Positions 1-10,285 of a DNA stretch of 64,000 bases are shown here, one piece after another. Below the pieces are notes generated by a model. That model searched no databases. It was given only the letters and a program-made list of their open reading frames with translations, and was not told where the DNA came from. The translations under genes and the position numbers were made by a program. Source of the stretch: Skeletonema tropicum (taxonomy: Eukaryota > Bacillariophyta > Thalassiosirophyceae > Thalassiosirales > Thalassiosiraceae); assembly GCA_037178625.1 (NCBI GenBank), contig CM074132.1, forward strand, positions 434,001-498,000, in the 5' to 3' direction. Each line of letters begins with the position of its first letter. Position 1 is the first letter of the stretch.

Positions 1-1314
1 AGCGACCTTACTTCTCTCTATAATCAATATATGAACCAATATCAGATAAAGTGGTATTACTATATTACCGAAGCGTGGATGACTACGCTTTCGAATTAAC
101 TTCTTCAGCGGATAGCAATAGTAATAGTGAGGATAGGCGGCTTTGTCGATGCAAAGTTGCGAGTCATTTAGCTCTCCCTCGTTGACACGAGTTTTCTCCT
201 TAAATGGATACGTGTCTCTGTGGGGTCATTCCTCGTTATCTAAAATAGGTAAGTTTGTACAATTGCTTTCCCTCAGCAAGTGTAGCTGCCGGGTAGGCAG
301 CGGAACAAGCTGAGGGAAAGGAAGGGGAGGACTACGATTCTGTTGTCCTCCCCAGGTAGGTACTTACCTCCTCACCTCTGTTTTGAAAGAGGGAGGTTTG
401 AGAGACAATATCTCCAATGTTTTTTGCTCTCTTATAGCATACTACCATCTTTTCGATTCCGATTGTGTCGCGTAGGGTGGTAGAAAGCTCCTCCTCATAT
501 ATCTGTTGACAGGTTCGACTAGGGATGTAATGAGGGTGGAATCGACCGAGTTTCAAATAGATGTTTTTGTCATTATCTGAGGTGGTAGATTCTGAGATGG
601 CTTGGGGCAGTGGAGGTGGGTTGCAGACTTTGTAGTTTGCATTTACGAACATTCGTTTCAGTTGGTCGAAGTCCCATCCTCTGTCGAGCAAGCGTTGGAA
701 GAATAGTCTTGCTACCTCGACATAGTCTTTTTTATCGGTGCACTGCCAATAGTATCTCTTGAGTTCGCCAAATATTACCCCTTTCATCGTGTTCCTCTGA
801 TGAGCAGAAGATGGCAGTAAGTAGAGGTAGAGGTTCATTGGCTTTTGGTATGTCTTAGTTGAGACAATACCTTCTGGCGAAATGGAAATGATTAGGTCTA
901 AGAAGATTCCTTTGTCGGCAGGTTCTTCAACCTTCCAACGGAGGATTCCAAAGTCGTTGATGTCTTGCTTGAGGTCGTGAAAGCGCCTAAGGCTTCCAAG
1001 CCATAGGATAGATAGGTCATCGACGAAACGTGCAAGGTCTTGGATTTCTTCCGAATAGCCAGGGAGGAGTCTAATTTTCTCATGCCAGCCATAGTAAAGG
1101 CCAGCGTACATGACTGCGACTGATGTACCCATCGCAGTGCCACATAGTTGTTTGAAAAAGCAGTCTCCAAATTGGGTAATGTTGTTCTTCATAATAAAGC
1201 TCAGAGCTTCCAGAATAAGTTTGATGTCCGGGAAGTCGTCTGGAAGTTGGTTGTTTTCTTTCAGATGGTTGAGCCATACTCCGATGATCGATGCCATGAT
1301 TGATAGTGATATTG
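1..1314 (-). pseudogene. Inverted 5'-truncated PLE copy: RT C-terminal half plus 3' tail
   Basis: On the minus strand this holds the last ~320 residues of the PLE reverse transcriptase (FVDDL catalytic motif onward) and its 3' terminal repeat. It begins inside the RT at the residues around VWLNH and has lost the N-terminal ~340 residues. A 2-nt deletion near 1284 (gatgat-tt-cgatgcc in the full copy) changes the frame just before the junction. It abuts the plus-strand terminal repeat at 1314/1315, giving the inverted arrangement typical of PLEs. The window starts inside its 3' tail. Confidence 0.85.
55..126 (-). ncRNA. Type I hammerhead ribozyme in PLE terminal repeat (copy 1, inverted)
   Basis: Reverse complement of the motif described at 1492-1563, with the same core (CTGAAGA, GAAA) and the same stems I and III. 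Confidence 0.75.
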
Positions 1315-1633
1315 CCGCTGCCTACCCGGCAGCTACACTTGCTGAGGGAAAGCAATTGTACAAACTTACCTATTTTAGATAACGAGGAATGACCCCACAG
1401 AGACACGTATCCATTTAAGGAGAAAACTCGTGTCAACGAGGGAGAGCTAAATGACTCGCAACTTTGCATCGACAAAGCCGCCTATCCTCACTATTACTAT
1501 TGCTATCCGCTGAAGAAGTTAATTCGAAAGCGTAGTCATCCACGCTTCGGTAATATAGTAATACCACTTTATCTGATATTGGTTCATATATTGATTATAG
1601 AGAGAAGTAAGGTCGCTCGCTTCGCTCGCTCCC
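1315..1633 (+). repeat. PLE pseudo-LTR (5' terminal repeat)
   Basis: This 319-bp block matches the 3' terminal repeat at 7904-8222 and precedes an ORF1 copy. It starts with the inner arm of a hairpin (GCTGCC..GGCAGC) that in the 3' UTR is enclosed by CCCTCAGC..GCTGAGGG. It contains a hammerhead ribozyme and ends in the GCTCGC-rich tail. A 33-nt leader (1634-1666) separates it from the ORF1 ATG. Confidence 0.85.
1492..1563 (+). ncRNA. Type I hammerhead ribozyme in PLE terminal repeat (copy 2)
   Basis: The parts occur in type I order. The outer stem I arm TATTACTAT (1492-1500) pairs with ATAGTAATA (1555-1563), and the inner stem I CCG (1507-1509) pairs with CGG (1548-1550). The core is CTGAAGA at 1510-1516 (consensus CUGANGA) and GAAA at 1526-1529. 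Stem III GCGT/ACGC (1530-1533, 1542-1545) has an 8-nt loop, followed by TT and the predicted cleavage site before C1548. Stem II (AGTT/AATT, 1517-1524) is short and weak. Hammerheads in PLE pseudo-LTRs are established; activity here is inferred. Confidence 0.8.
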
Positions 1634-1666
1634 GGTTGAACACGTAAATATCACTGATCCCGCGAC

Positions 1667-2720
1667 ATGGCTAAAACACATCACAGATCGTCCTCCAAGC
1701 GATCTCGTACAAGTAATGACTCTCCGTCTAATCCTGTTGATGGAGATAACAACACTACTCCCAAGAGTGAAGCAAGCAGCAAGCTTGACTCTAAAATGGC
1801 AAAGTTGTCGCTACCAGATAAAGTTATAACGAACATCGCAAAAAACGCAAATGCGATGCAGCAGTCTTTTGCAGAAATGCTACAGAGACAGCTGGCACTC
1901 AACAAGATCTCCGCTCAAGATCATGATGGTGCACATATAATTGTGAAATCAGCAAAAGTTGATAAGCGCAAACACTGTCCAATCACCGCCCCAAAGCGAT
2001 TTCAAGATGACAAGGAGATAAAACAAATCCAAGAGGACGATGATAAAGTACTGGCTAAGCTTGAGGAAGATAAGTCCGATCTCATCCGCAAGTCAGCTAG
2101 TCGGATCCTAGAGTTGTGTAAGGAAGAACATAAGACACTCCAACTTACTGCAATTCATGAGCTAGCTATTGACATAGCTAATAATGAACGTGTGAGAGTT
2201 GAACTACTTGAATTGAAATGCGTCCCCGCCGACGTTACTGATGTACAATTGGGAAATACTGCGGCGATGGAATACATTGCCACCAATATGATGGATGAAG
2301 ATGCTGCAAAATACCAGTTCAAATCAGCTGAAGCCTTTGCTGCCGCCTACGCTGAACTCCACCACGTCCCCGTGCCTAAGGAGGACGAACCACCTCCCAC
2401 AAATACAGCTGGTGGGACGGAGGAGGAACCTCCCCTGACCCAACCCCCTCCCGATACAGCCGATGCTACGATGGAGGAAGCAGAAGTGAATCCCCTCACT
2501 AATAACGTAGTCTGCAAAACAGTTATCACTAAGACCAAGAACGTGCTTACTGAACTCTGGCCCCTCATGACCCTCCCTTTCTGGGAGGAGTATAGACAGG
2601 CAGAGATCCATCGAATCGTTAACAAAGACGCTGTAATTCGTTCCAAGTCAAAAAAGCAAGAGGAAGCCAACCGTCAAGTCACCCTGAACCTTGAAGATCT
2701 CAAGGATAACCCTGAAAAGC
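1667..2720 (+). pseudogene. PLE ORF1, 3'-truncated copy
   Basis: Same start and N-terminal ~350 residues as the complete ORF1 at 4403. The reading frame is cut after the codons for NPEK, where an inverted PLE tail (GGGAGCGAGC from 2721) begins. The frame then reads into that tail and stops at 2770. It lacks the K/S-rich and GR-rich nucleic-acid-binding C-terminus of the intact protein. Confidence 0.85.
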
Positions 2721-4050
2721 GGGAGCGAGCGAAGCGAGCGACCTTACTTCTCTCTATAATCAATATATGAACCAATATCAGATAAAGTGGTATTACTATA
2801 TTACCGAAGCGTGGATGACTACGCTTTCGAATTAACTTCTTCAGCGGATAGCAATAGTAATAGTGAGGATAGGCGGCTTTGTCGATGCAAAGTTGCGAGT
2901 CATTTAGCTCTCCCTCGTTGACACGAGTTTTCTCCTTAAATGGATACGTGTCTCTGTGGGGTCATTCCTCGTTATCTAAAATAGGTAAGTTTGTACAATT
3001 GCTTTCCCTCAGCAAGTGTAGCTGCCGGGTAGGCAGCGGAACAAGCTGAGGGAAAGGAAGGGGAGGACTACGATTCTGTTGTCCTCCCCAGGTAGGTACT
3101 TACCTCCTCACCTCTGTTTTGAAAGAGGGAGGTTTGAGAGACAATATCTCCAATGTTTTTTGCTCTCTTATAGCATACTACCATCTTTTCGATTCCGATT
3201 GTGTCGCGTAGGGTGGTAGAAAGCTCCTCCTCATATATCTGTTGACAGGTTCGACTAGGGATGTAATGAGGGTGGAATCGACCGAGTTTCAAATAGATGT
3301 TTTTGTCATTATCTGAGGTGGTAGATTCTGAGATGGCTTGGGGCAGTGGAGGTGGGTTGCAGACTTTGTAGTTTGCATTTACGAACATTCGTTTCAGTTG
3401 GTCGAAGTCCCATCCTCTGTCGAGCAAGCGTTGGAAGAATAGTCTTGCTACCTCGACATAGTCTTTTTTATCGGTGCACTGCCAATAGTATCTCTTGAGT
3501 TCGCCAAATATTACCCCTTTCATCGTGTTCCTCTGATGAGCAGAAGATGGCAGTAGGTAGAGGTAGAGGTTCATTGGCTTTTGGTATGTCTTAGTTGAGA
3601 CAATACCTTCTGGCGAAATGGAAATGATTAAGTCTAAGAAGATTCCTTTGTCGGCAGGTTCTTCAACCTTCCAACGGAGGATTCCAAAGTCGTTGATGTC
3701 TTGCTTGAGGTCGTGAAAGCGCCTAAGGCTTCCAAGCCATAGGATAGATAGGTCATCGACGAAACGTGCAAGGTCTTGGATTTCTTCCGAATAGCCAGGG
3801 AGGAGTCTAATTTTCTCATGCCAGCCATAGTAAAGGCCAGCGTACATGACTGCGACTGATGTACCCATCGCAGTGCCACATAGTTGTTTGAAAAAGCAGT
3901 CTCCAAATTGGGTAATGTTGTTCTTCATAATAAAGCTCAGAGCTTCCAGAATAAGTTTGATGTCCGGGAAGTCGTCTGGAAGTTGGTTGTTTTCTTTCAG
4001 ATGGTTGAGCCATACTCCGATGATCGATGCCATGATTGATAGTGATATTG
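2721..4050 (-). pseudogene. Second inverted PLE copy: RT C-terminal half plus 3' tail
   Basis: Near-identical duplicate of 1-1314, shifted by 2736 bp, with the same internal start, the same 2-nt deletion and the same inverted junction to the following terminal repeat. I see only single-base differences (for example cagtaagtag versus cagtaggtag). The identical breakpoints mean the whole inverted-plus-forward unit was duplicated once as a block rather than formed twice. Confidence 0.85.
2791..2862 (-). ncRNA. Type I hammerhead ribozyme in PLE terminal repeat (copy 3, inverted)
   Basis: Exact positional counterpart (+2736) of the copy at 55-126. Confidence 0.75.
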
Positions 4051-4369
4051 CCGCTGCCTACCCGGCAGCTACACTTGCTGAGGGAAAGCAATTGTACAAA
4101 CTTACCTATTTTAGATAACGAGGAATGACCCCACAGAGACACGTATCCATTTAAGGAGAAAACTCGTGTCAACGAGGGAGAGCTAAATGACTCGCAACTT
4201 TGCATCGACAAAGCCGCCTATCCTCACTATTACTATTGCTATCCGCTGAAGAAGTTAATTCGAAAGCGTAGTCATCCACGCTTCGGTAATATAGTAATAC
4301 CACTTTATCTGATATTGGTTCATATATTGATTATAGAGAGAAGTAAGGTCGCTCGCTTCGCTCGCTCCC
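4051..4369 (+). repeat. PLE pseudo-LTR at 5' end of the full-length copy
   Basis: Same 319-bp repeat as 1315-1633 and 7904-8222, directly upstream of the leader and ORF1 of the complete element. Confidence 0.85.
4228..4299 (+). ncRNA. Type I hammerhead ribozyme in 5' pseudo-LTR of the full PLE
   Basis: Same motif as 1492-1563, shifted by 2736 bp. In an RNA from an upstream tandem copy, this position would cut out a unit-length transcript. Confidence 0.8.
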
Positions 4370-4402
4370 GGTTGAACACGTAAATATCACTGATCCCGCG
4401 AC

Positions 4403-5815
4403 ATGGCTAAAACACATCACAGATCGTCCTCCAAGCGATCTCGTACAAGTAATGACTCTCCGTCTAATCCTGTTGATGGAGATAACAACACTACTCCCAA
4501 GAGTGAAGCAAGCAGCAAGCTTGACTCTAAAATGGCAAAGTTGTCGCTACCAGATAAAGTTATAACGAACATCGCAAAAAACGCAAATGCGATGCAGCAG
4601 TCTTTTGCAGAAATGCTACAGAGACAGCTGGCACTCAACAAGATCTCCGCTCAAGATCATGATGGTGCACATATAATTGTGAAATCAGCAAAAGTTGATA
4701 AGCGCAAACACTGTCCAATCACCGCCCCAAAGCGATTTCAAGATGACAAGGAGATAAAACAAATCCAAGAGGACGATGATAAAGTACTGGCTAAGCTTGA
4801 GGAAGATAAGTCCGATCTCATCCGCAAGTCAGCTAGTCGGATCCTAGAGTTGTGTAAGGAAGAACATAAGACACTCCAACTTACTGCAATTCATGAGCTA
4901 GCTATTGACATAGCTAATAATGAACGTGTGAGAGTTGAACTACTTGAATTGAAATGCGTCCCCGCCGACGTTACTGATGTACAATTGGGAAATACTGCGG
5001 CGATGGAATACATTGCCACCAATATGATGGATGAAGATGCTGCAAAATACCAGTTCAAATCAGCTGAAGCCTTTGCTGCCGCCTACGCTGAACTCCACCA
5101 CGTCCCCGTGCCTAAGGAGGACGAACCACCTCCCACAAATACAGCTGGTGGGACGGAGGAGGAACCTCCCCTGACCCAACCCCCTCCCGATACAGCCGAT
5201 GCTACGATGGAGGAAGCAGAAGTGAATCCCCTCACTAATAACGTAGTCTGCAAAACAGTTATCACTAAGACCAAGAACGTGCTTACTGAACTCTGGCCCC
5301 TCATGACCCTCCCTTTCTGGGAGGAGTATAGACAGGCAGAGATCCATCGAATCGTTAACAAAGACGCTGTAATTCGTTCCAAGTCAAAAAAGCAAGAGGA
5401 AGCCAACCGTCAAGTCACCCTGAACCTTGAAGATCTCAAGGATAACCCTGAAAAGCTTGTTGAAGAGCTTGCTGACACGCTCACTGTTAGAGTAGCGAAG
5501 AATCTGAAATCGGAAGAGCAGAAAAGTGCACGGAGGAAAGAAAGCCGAAAAAAATCTTCGGGCAAATCCAAAACGTCCCAGGATACAAAGCCCACAAACA
5601 ATGGTCAGTCCAAAAGAAACAAATCGAAGAAGAATTCGAAGAAACAAGGACAGCAATCAAATTCGCAGCAGCAGAAGAATGCCGAATCATCCTCCAACAA
5701 CAACAACAACCCCAACTCCCATGCAGGAAGGGGAAGGGGAAGAGGAAGTGGAAGAGGAAGAAACCATCGAGGAGGAGGCGGCAGAGGGAGAGGAAGAGGA
5801 GGCAGAAGGAACTAA
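4403..5815 (+). CDS. PLE ORF1 protein, basic putative nucleic-acid-binding protein
   Basis: The 470-residue product resembles ORF1 proteins of retroelements in architecture, not in any domain I can name. The N-terminus is S/R/K-rich. Residues ~60-230 are helical and charged. A proline/glutamate-rich stretch around 240-270 is followed by a hydrophobic patch (LTELWPLMTLPFWEEY). The last ~110 residues are lysine/serine-rich and end in repeated GRGRG/RGGGGRG runs like RGG boxes, which usually bind RNA. The start ATG follows a 33-nt leader after the pseudo-LTR. It lies 62 nt upstream of the RT ORF in a different frame. Role in RNP formation is inferred. Confidence 0.8.
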   Translation: MAKTHHRSSSKRSRTSNDSPSNPVDGDNNTTPKSEASSKLDSKMAKLSLPDKVITNIAKNANAMQQSFAEMLQRQLALNKISAQDHDGAHIIVKSAKVDKRKHCPITAPKRFQDDKEIKQIQEDDDKVLAKLEEDKSDLIRKSASRILELCKEEHKTLQLTAIHELAIDIANNERVRVELLELKCVPADVTDVQLGNTAAMEYIATNMMDEDAAKYQFKSAEAFAAAYAELHHVPVPKEDEPPPTNTAGGTEEEPPLTQPPPDTADATMEEAEVNPLTNNVVCKTVITKTKNVLTELWPLMTLPFWEEYRQAEIHRIVNKDAVIRSKSKKQEEANRQVTLNLEDLKDNPEKLVEELADTLTVRVAKNLKSEEQKSARRKESRKKSSGKSKTSQDTKPTNNGQSKRNKSKKNSKKQGQQSNSQQQKNAESSSNNNNNPNSHAGRGRGRGSGRGRNHRGGGGRGRGRGGRRN

Positions 5816-5877
5816 GACGTACTGCCTCAAGAGACCGATATTACAATAACCTAGCCCAACAAAAACTTGACATCATA

Positions 5878-7875
5878 ATGCATAATATCCATAGAAGAGA
5901 CGGCTTCCTAGCAGATCCATCGCTCCCACCACACACAAATCTTATCAATTATCTGGAACATCTACCATTGGAGCATGCGCTAAATCCGGCAAAGAATCTC
6001 ACTCTTCACAATCTGTGTAAACCAACAACCAAACTCCCTATCGGAACTAGAAAGGTGCTGGGCAGAGGACTTAACTTCGGCATCCTCGCACCATATCCAA
6101 CAAATAACATTGAAGAGATCATCGGTGACTTTGGATGGGATATCAGAAATCGAAACTACTGGAAGAATATTCATGTAGACGATCCAACCAAACCGCAACA
6201 TCCATATATCCCTAAGTTACATTTTAAGAAAAGTCGAGAAGAACGATACGACCCACCCCTAGCTAATGCAGAAGTGGAAGCAGGCATCAAACGTTTCTCA
6301 GATCGACTTAGACAAGAGCACGCCAAATTCGCCAGTAAATGGTCTCAACCGAATCTTTCTAAACAAGAGTTCTCAGTACTATATAGCCTCAAGAACAACC
6401 CCAATCTGATCATTATCTTCGCAGACAAAAATTTAGGGCCTGTCATTATCGAACGTTCTGTATACATTCGATGGTGCCTCAAAGCTTTCCTTGGGAAGGA
6501 GAGCCAATATGAGTACCTCAATCGAATTGCACTTCGGAGGCAACTCAATTTGATGGCATATAAAGTAGGCAGTATCAAGAACTCAGCAGCGATCCCAGAG
6601 CACATCAAGATTTACATCAACAAGTGCTATGAAGCCGCTGGTAGCAGGCAAGGAAGATTCAGAGCAACCGCAAAAGTCCATAAAACACCTACCGCCCTCC
6701 GACCAGTTAACGCTAAATGTGGAACTGGACCTGAGAGTATTAGCAAGTGGCTAGACTACGAGTTGCAAAAACTTGTTCAATTTATCCCGTCGACCATCAA
6801 AGACAGCAAAGAATATCACGCCCGACTGACTAACAAACAATGGCCAGCAGGGACGAAGATTATTACTGCTGATGCTACCGCCATGTACGACAATATCACT
6901 ATCAATCATGGCATCGAAATCATCGGAGTATGGCTCAACCATCTGAAAGAAAACAACCAACTTCCAGACGACTTCCCGGACATCAAACTTATTCTGGAAG
7001 CTCTGAGCTTTATTATGAAGAACAACATTACCCAATTTGGAGACTGCTTTTTCAAACAACTATGTGGCACTGCGATGGGTACATCAGTCGCAGTCATGTA
7101 CGCTGGCCTTTACTATGGCTGGCATGAGAAAATTAGACTCCTCCCTGGCTATTCGGAAGAAATCCAAGACCTTGCACGTTTCGTCGATGACCTATCTATC
7201 CTATGGCTTGGAAGCCTTAGGCGCTTTCACGACCTCAAGCAAGACATCAACGACTTTGGAATCCTCCGTTGGAAGGTTGAAGAACCTGCCGACAAAGGAA
7301 TCTTCTTAGACCTAATCATTTCCATTTCGCCAGAAGGTATTGTCTCAACTAAGACATACCAAAAGCCAATGAACCTCTACCTCTACTTACTGCCATCTTC
7401 TGCTCATCAGAGGAACACGATGAAAGGGGTAATATTTGGCGAACTCAAGAGATACTATTGGCAGTGCACCGATAAAAAAGACTATGTCGAGGTAGCAAGA
7501 CTATTCTTCCAACGCTTGCTCGACAGAGGATGGGACTTCGACCAACTGAAACGAATGTTCGTAAATGCAAACTACAAAGTCTGCAACCCACCTCCACTGC
7601 CCCAAGCCATCTCAGAATCTACCACCTCAGATAATGACAAAAACATCTATTTGAAACTCGGTCGATTCCACCCTCATTACATCCCTAGTCGAACCTGTCA
7701 ACAGATATATGAGGAGGAGCTTTCTACCACCCTACGCGACACAATCGGAATCGAAAAGATGGTAGTATGCTATAAGAGAGCAAAAAACATTGGAGATATT
7801 GTCTCTCAAACCTCCCTCTTTCAAAACAGAGGTGAGGAGGTAAGTACCTACCTGGGGAGGACAACAGAATCGTAG
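5878..7875 (+). CDS. Penelope-like element reverse transcriptase (ORF2)
   Basis: The 665-residue RT shows PLE hallmarks. LPIGTRKVLGRGLNFGI lies near residue 57 and the block FADKNLGPVIIERSVY near 180, resembling the conserved DKG region. RT fingers and palm include KVHKTPTALRPV, the ADATAMYDNI block, GTAMGTSVAVMY and the catalytic FVDDLSIL (FxDD instead of YxDD). A TYQKPMNLYLYLLPSSAHQ motif and a long thumb follow. I see no GIY-YIG endonuclease at either end, so it fits endonuclease-deficient PLEs, known from Athena/Coprina types. The stop is followed within 30 nt by a hairpin and the 3' terminal repeat. The reading frame is intact, suggesting recent activity. Confidence 0.9.
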   Translation: MHNIHRRDGFLADPSLPPHTNLINYLEHLPLEHALNPAKNLTLHNLCKPTTKLPIGTRKVLGRGLNFGILAPYPTNNIEEIIGDFGWDIRNRNYWKNIHVDDPTKPQHPYIPKLHFKKSREERYDPPLANAEVEAGIKRFSDRLRQEHAKFASKWSQPNLSKQEFSVLYSLKNNPNLIIIFADKNLGPVIIERSVYIRWCLKAFLGKESQYEYLNRIALRRQLNLMAYKVGSIKNSAAIPEHIKIYINKCYEAAGSRQGRFRATAKVHKTPTALRPVNAKCGTGPESISKWLDYELQKLVQFIPSTIKDSKEYHARLTNKQWPAGTKIITADATAMYDNITINHGIEIIGVWLNHLKENNQLPDDFPDIKLILEALSFIMKNNITQFGDCFFKQLCGTAMGTSVAVMYAGLYYGWHEKIRLLPGYSEEIQDLARFVDDLSILWLGSLRRFHDLKQDINDFGILRWKVEEPADKGIFLDLIISISPEGIVSTKTYQKPMNLYLYLLPSSAHQRNTMKGVIFGELKRYYWQCTDKKDYVEVARLFFQRLLDRGWDFDQLKRMFVNANYKVCNPPPLPQAISESTTSDNDKNIYLKLGRFHPHYIPSRTCQQIYEEELSTTLRDTIGIEKMVVCYKRAKNIGDIVSQTSLFQNRGEEVSTYLGRTTES

Positions 7876-7903
7876 TCCTCCCCTTCCTTTCCCTCAGCTT
7901 GTT

Positions 7904-8222
7904 CCGCTGCCTACCCGGCAGCTACACTTGCTGAGGGAAAGCAATTGTACAAACTTACCTATTTTAGATAACGAGGAATGACCCCACAGAGACACGTATC
8001 CATTTAAGGAGAAAACTCGTGTCAACGAGGGAGAGCTAAATGACTCGCAACTTTGCATCGACAAAGCCGCCTATCCTCACTATTACTATTGCTATCCGCT
8101 GAAGAAGTTAATTCGAAAGCGTAGTCATCCACGCTTCGGTAATATAGTAATACCACTTTATCTGATATTGGTTCATATATTGATTATAGAGAGAAGTAAG
8201 GTCGCTCGCTTCGCTCGCTCCC
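7904..8222 (+). repeat. PLE 3' terminal repeat of the full-length copy
   Basis: Same length and sequence as the 5' pseudo-LTR. The start overlaps a stem-loop whose outer arms are CCCTCAGC/GCTGAGGG and inner arms GCTGCC/GGCAGC. It ends in the GCTCGCTTCGCTCGCTCC tail, which is the shared 3' terminus of every unit in the array. Confidence 0.85.
8081..8152 (+). ncRNA. Type I hammerhead ribozyme in 3' repeat of the full PLE
   Basis: Same motif as 1492-1563 (core CTGAAGA, then GAAA; stem I CCG/CGG). The next unit in the array (from 8222) begins with the CGGTAATATAG that lies immediately 3' of the predicted cleavage site. Confidence 0.8.
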
Positions 8223-8359
8223 GGTAATATAGTAATACCACTTTATCTGATATTGGTTCATATATTGATTATAGAGAGAAGTAAGGTCGCTCGCTTCGCT
8301 CGCTCCTGGTTCATATATTGATTATAGAGAGAAGTAAGGTCGCTCGCTTCGCTCGCTCC
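8222..8359 (+). repeat. Two short 5'-truncated PLE tail units in tandem
   Basis: Unit one (8222-8306) starts at CGGTAATATAG and runs to the CGCTCC terminus. Unit two (8307-8359) starts at TGGTTCATATATTG and runs to the same terminus. Both are 3' ends of the element joined head to tail without other DNA, so each new copy was added at the same 3' tail. Confidence 0.8.
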
Positions 8360-10257
8360 CGCTAAATCCGGCAAAGAATCTCACTCTTCACAATCTGTGT
8401 AAACCAACAACCAAACTCCCTATCGGAACTAGAAAGGTGCTGGGCAGAGGACTTAACTTCGGCATCCTCGCACCATATTCAACAAATAACATTGAAGAGA
8501 TCATCGGTGACTTTGGATGGGATATCAGAAATCGAAACTACTGGAAGAATATTCATGTAGACGATCCAACCAAACCGCAACATCCATATATCCCTAAGTT
8601 ACATTTTAAGAAAAGTCGAGAAGAACGATACGACCCACCCCTAGCTAATGCAGAAGTGGAAGCAGGCATCAAACGTTTCTCAGATCGACTTAGACAAGAG
8701 CACGCCAAATTCGCCAGTAAATGGTCTCAACCGAATCTTTCTAAACAAGAGTTCTCAGTACTATATAGCCTCAAGAACAACCCCAATCTGATCATTATCT
8801 TCGCAGACAAAAATTTAGGGCCTGTCATTATCGAACGTTCTGTATACATTCGATGGTGCCTCAAAGCTTTCCTTGGGAAGGAGAGCCAATATGAGTACCT
8901 CAATCGAATTGCACTTCGGAGGCAACTCAATTTGATGGCATATAAAGTAGGCAGTATCAAGAACTCAGCAGCGATCCCAGAGCACATCAAGATTTACATC
9001 AACAAGTGCTATGAAGCCGCTGGTAGCAGGCAAGGAAGATTCAGAGCAACCGCAAAAGTCCATAAAACACCTACCGCCCTCCGACCAGTTAACGCTAAAT
9101 GTGGAACTGGACCTGAGAGTATTAGCAAGTGGCTAGACTACGAGTTGCAAAAACTTGTTCAATTTATTCCGTCGACCATCAAAGACAGCAAAGAATATCA
9201 CGCCCGACTGACTAACAAACAATGGCCAGCAGGGACGAAGATTATTACTGCTGATGCTACCGCCATGTACGACAATATCACTATCAATCATGGCATCGAA
9301 ATCATCGGAGTATGGCTCAACCATCTGAAAGAAAACAACCAACTTCCAGACGACTTCCCGGACATCAAACTTATTCTGGAAGCTCTGAGCTTTATTATGA
9401 AGAACAACATTACCCAATTTGGAGACTGCTTTTTCAAACAACTATGTGGCACTGCGATGGGTACATCAGTCGCAGTCATGTACGCTGGCCTTTACTATGG
9501 CTGGCATGAGAAAATTAGACTCCTCCCTGGCTATTCGGAAGAAATCCAAGACCTTGCACGTTTCGTCGATGACCTATCTATCCTATGGCTTGGAAGCCTT
9601 AGGCGCTTTCACGACCTCAAGCAAGACATCAACGACTTTGGAATCCTCCGTTGGAAGGTTGAAGAACCTGCCGACAAAGGAATCTTCTTAGACTTAATCA
9701 TTTCCATTTCGCCAGAAGGTATTGTCTCAACTAAGACATACCAAAAGCCAATGAACCTCTACCTCTACCTACTGCCATCTTCTGCTCATCAGAGGAACAC
9801 GATGAAAGGGGTAATATTTGGCGAACTCAAGAGATACTATTGGCAGTGCACCGATAAAAAAGACTATGTCGAGGTAGCAAGACTATTCTTCCAACGCTTG
9901 CTCGACAGAGGATGGGACTTCGACCAACTGAAACGAATGTTCGTAAATGCAAACTACAAAGTCTGCAACCCACCTCCACTGCCCCAAGCCATCTCAGAAT
10001 CTACCACCTCAGATAATGACAAAAACATCTATTTGAAACTCGGTCGATTCCACCCTCATTACATCCCTAGTCGAACCTGTCAACAGATATATGAGGAGGA
10101 GCTTTCTACCACCCTACGCGACACAATCGGAATCGAAAAGATGGTAGTATGCTATAAGAGAGCAAAAAACATTGGAGATATTGTCTCTCAAACCTCCCTC
10201 TTTCAAAACAGAGGTGAGGAGGTAAGTACCTACCTGGGGAGGACAACAGAATCGTAG
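8360..10257 (+). pseudogene. 5'-truncated PLE reverse transcriptase copy
   Basis: Begins inside ORF2 (matching 5987 onward, the codons for LNPAKN) right after a tail unit, with a few shared bases at the junction. From there the frame is open to the native stop, giving all RT motifs, but pLTR, ORF1 and the native ATG are missing; the first in-frame start-like codon is a GTG at 8437. Only occasional base differences from the full copy are seen (P to S near 8477), so the copy is young. The missing N-terminal ~35 residues are outside the catalytic core. Confidence 0.85.
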
Positions 10258-10285
10258 TCCTCCCCTTCCTTTCCCTCAGCTTGTT

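Noticed and set aside
1110..1382. Plus-strand frames over the inverted RT fragments
   Set aside because: They run antisense to RT coding sequence and recur unchanged at each copy; shadows of the real frame.
1605..1633. GCTCGC-rich PLE tail as a CRISPR-like or telomeric repeat
   Set aside because: It is only the common 3' end of the PLE units; no spacers and no TTAGGG-type repeat.
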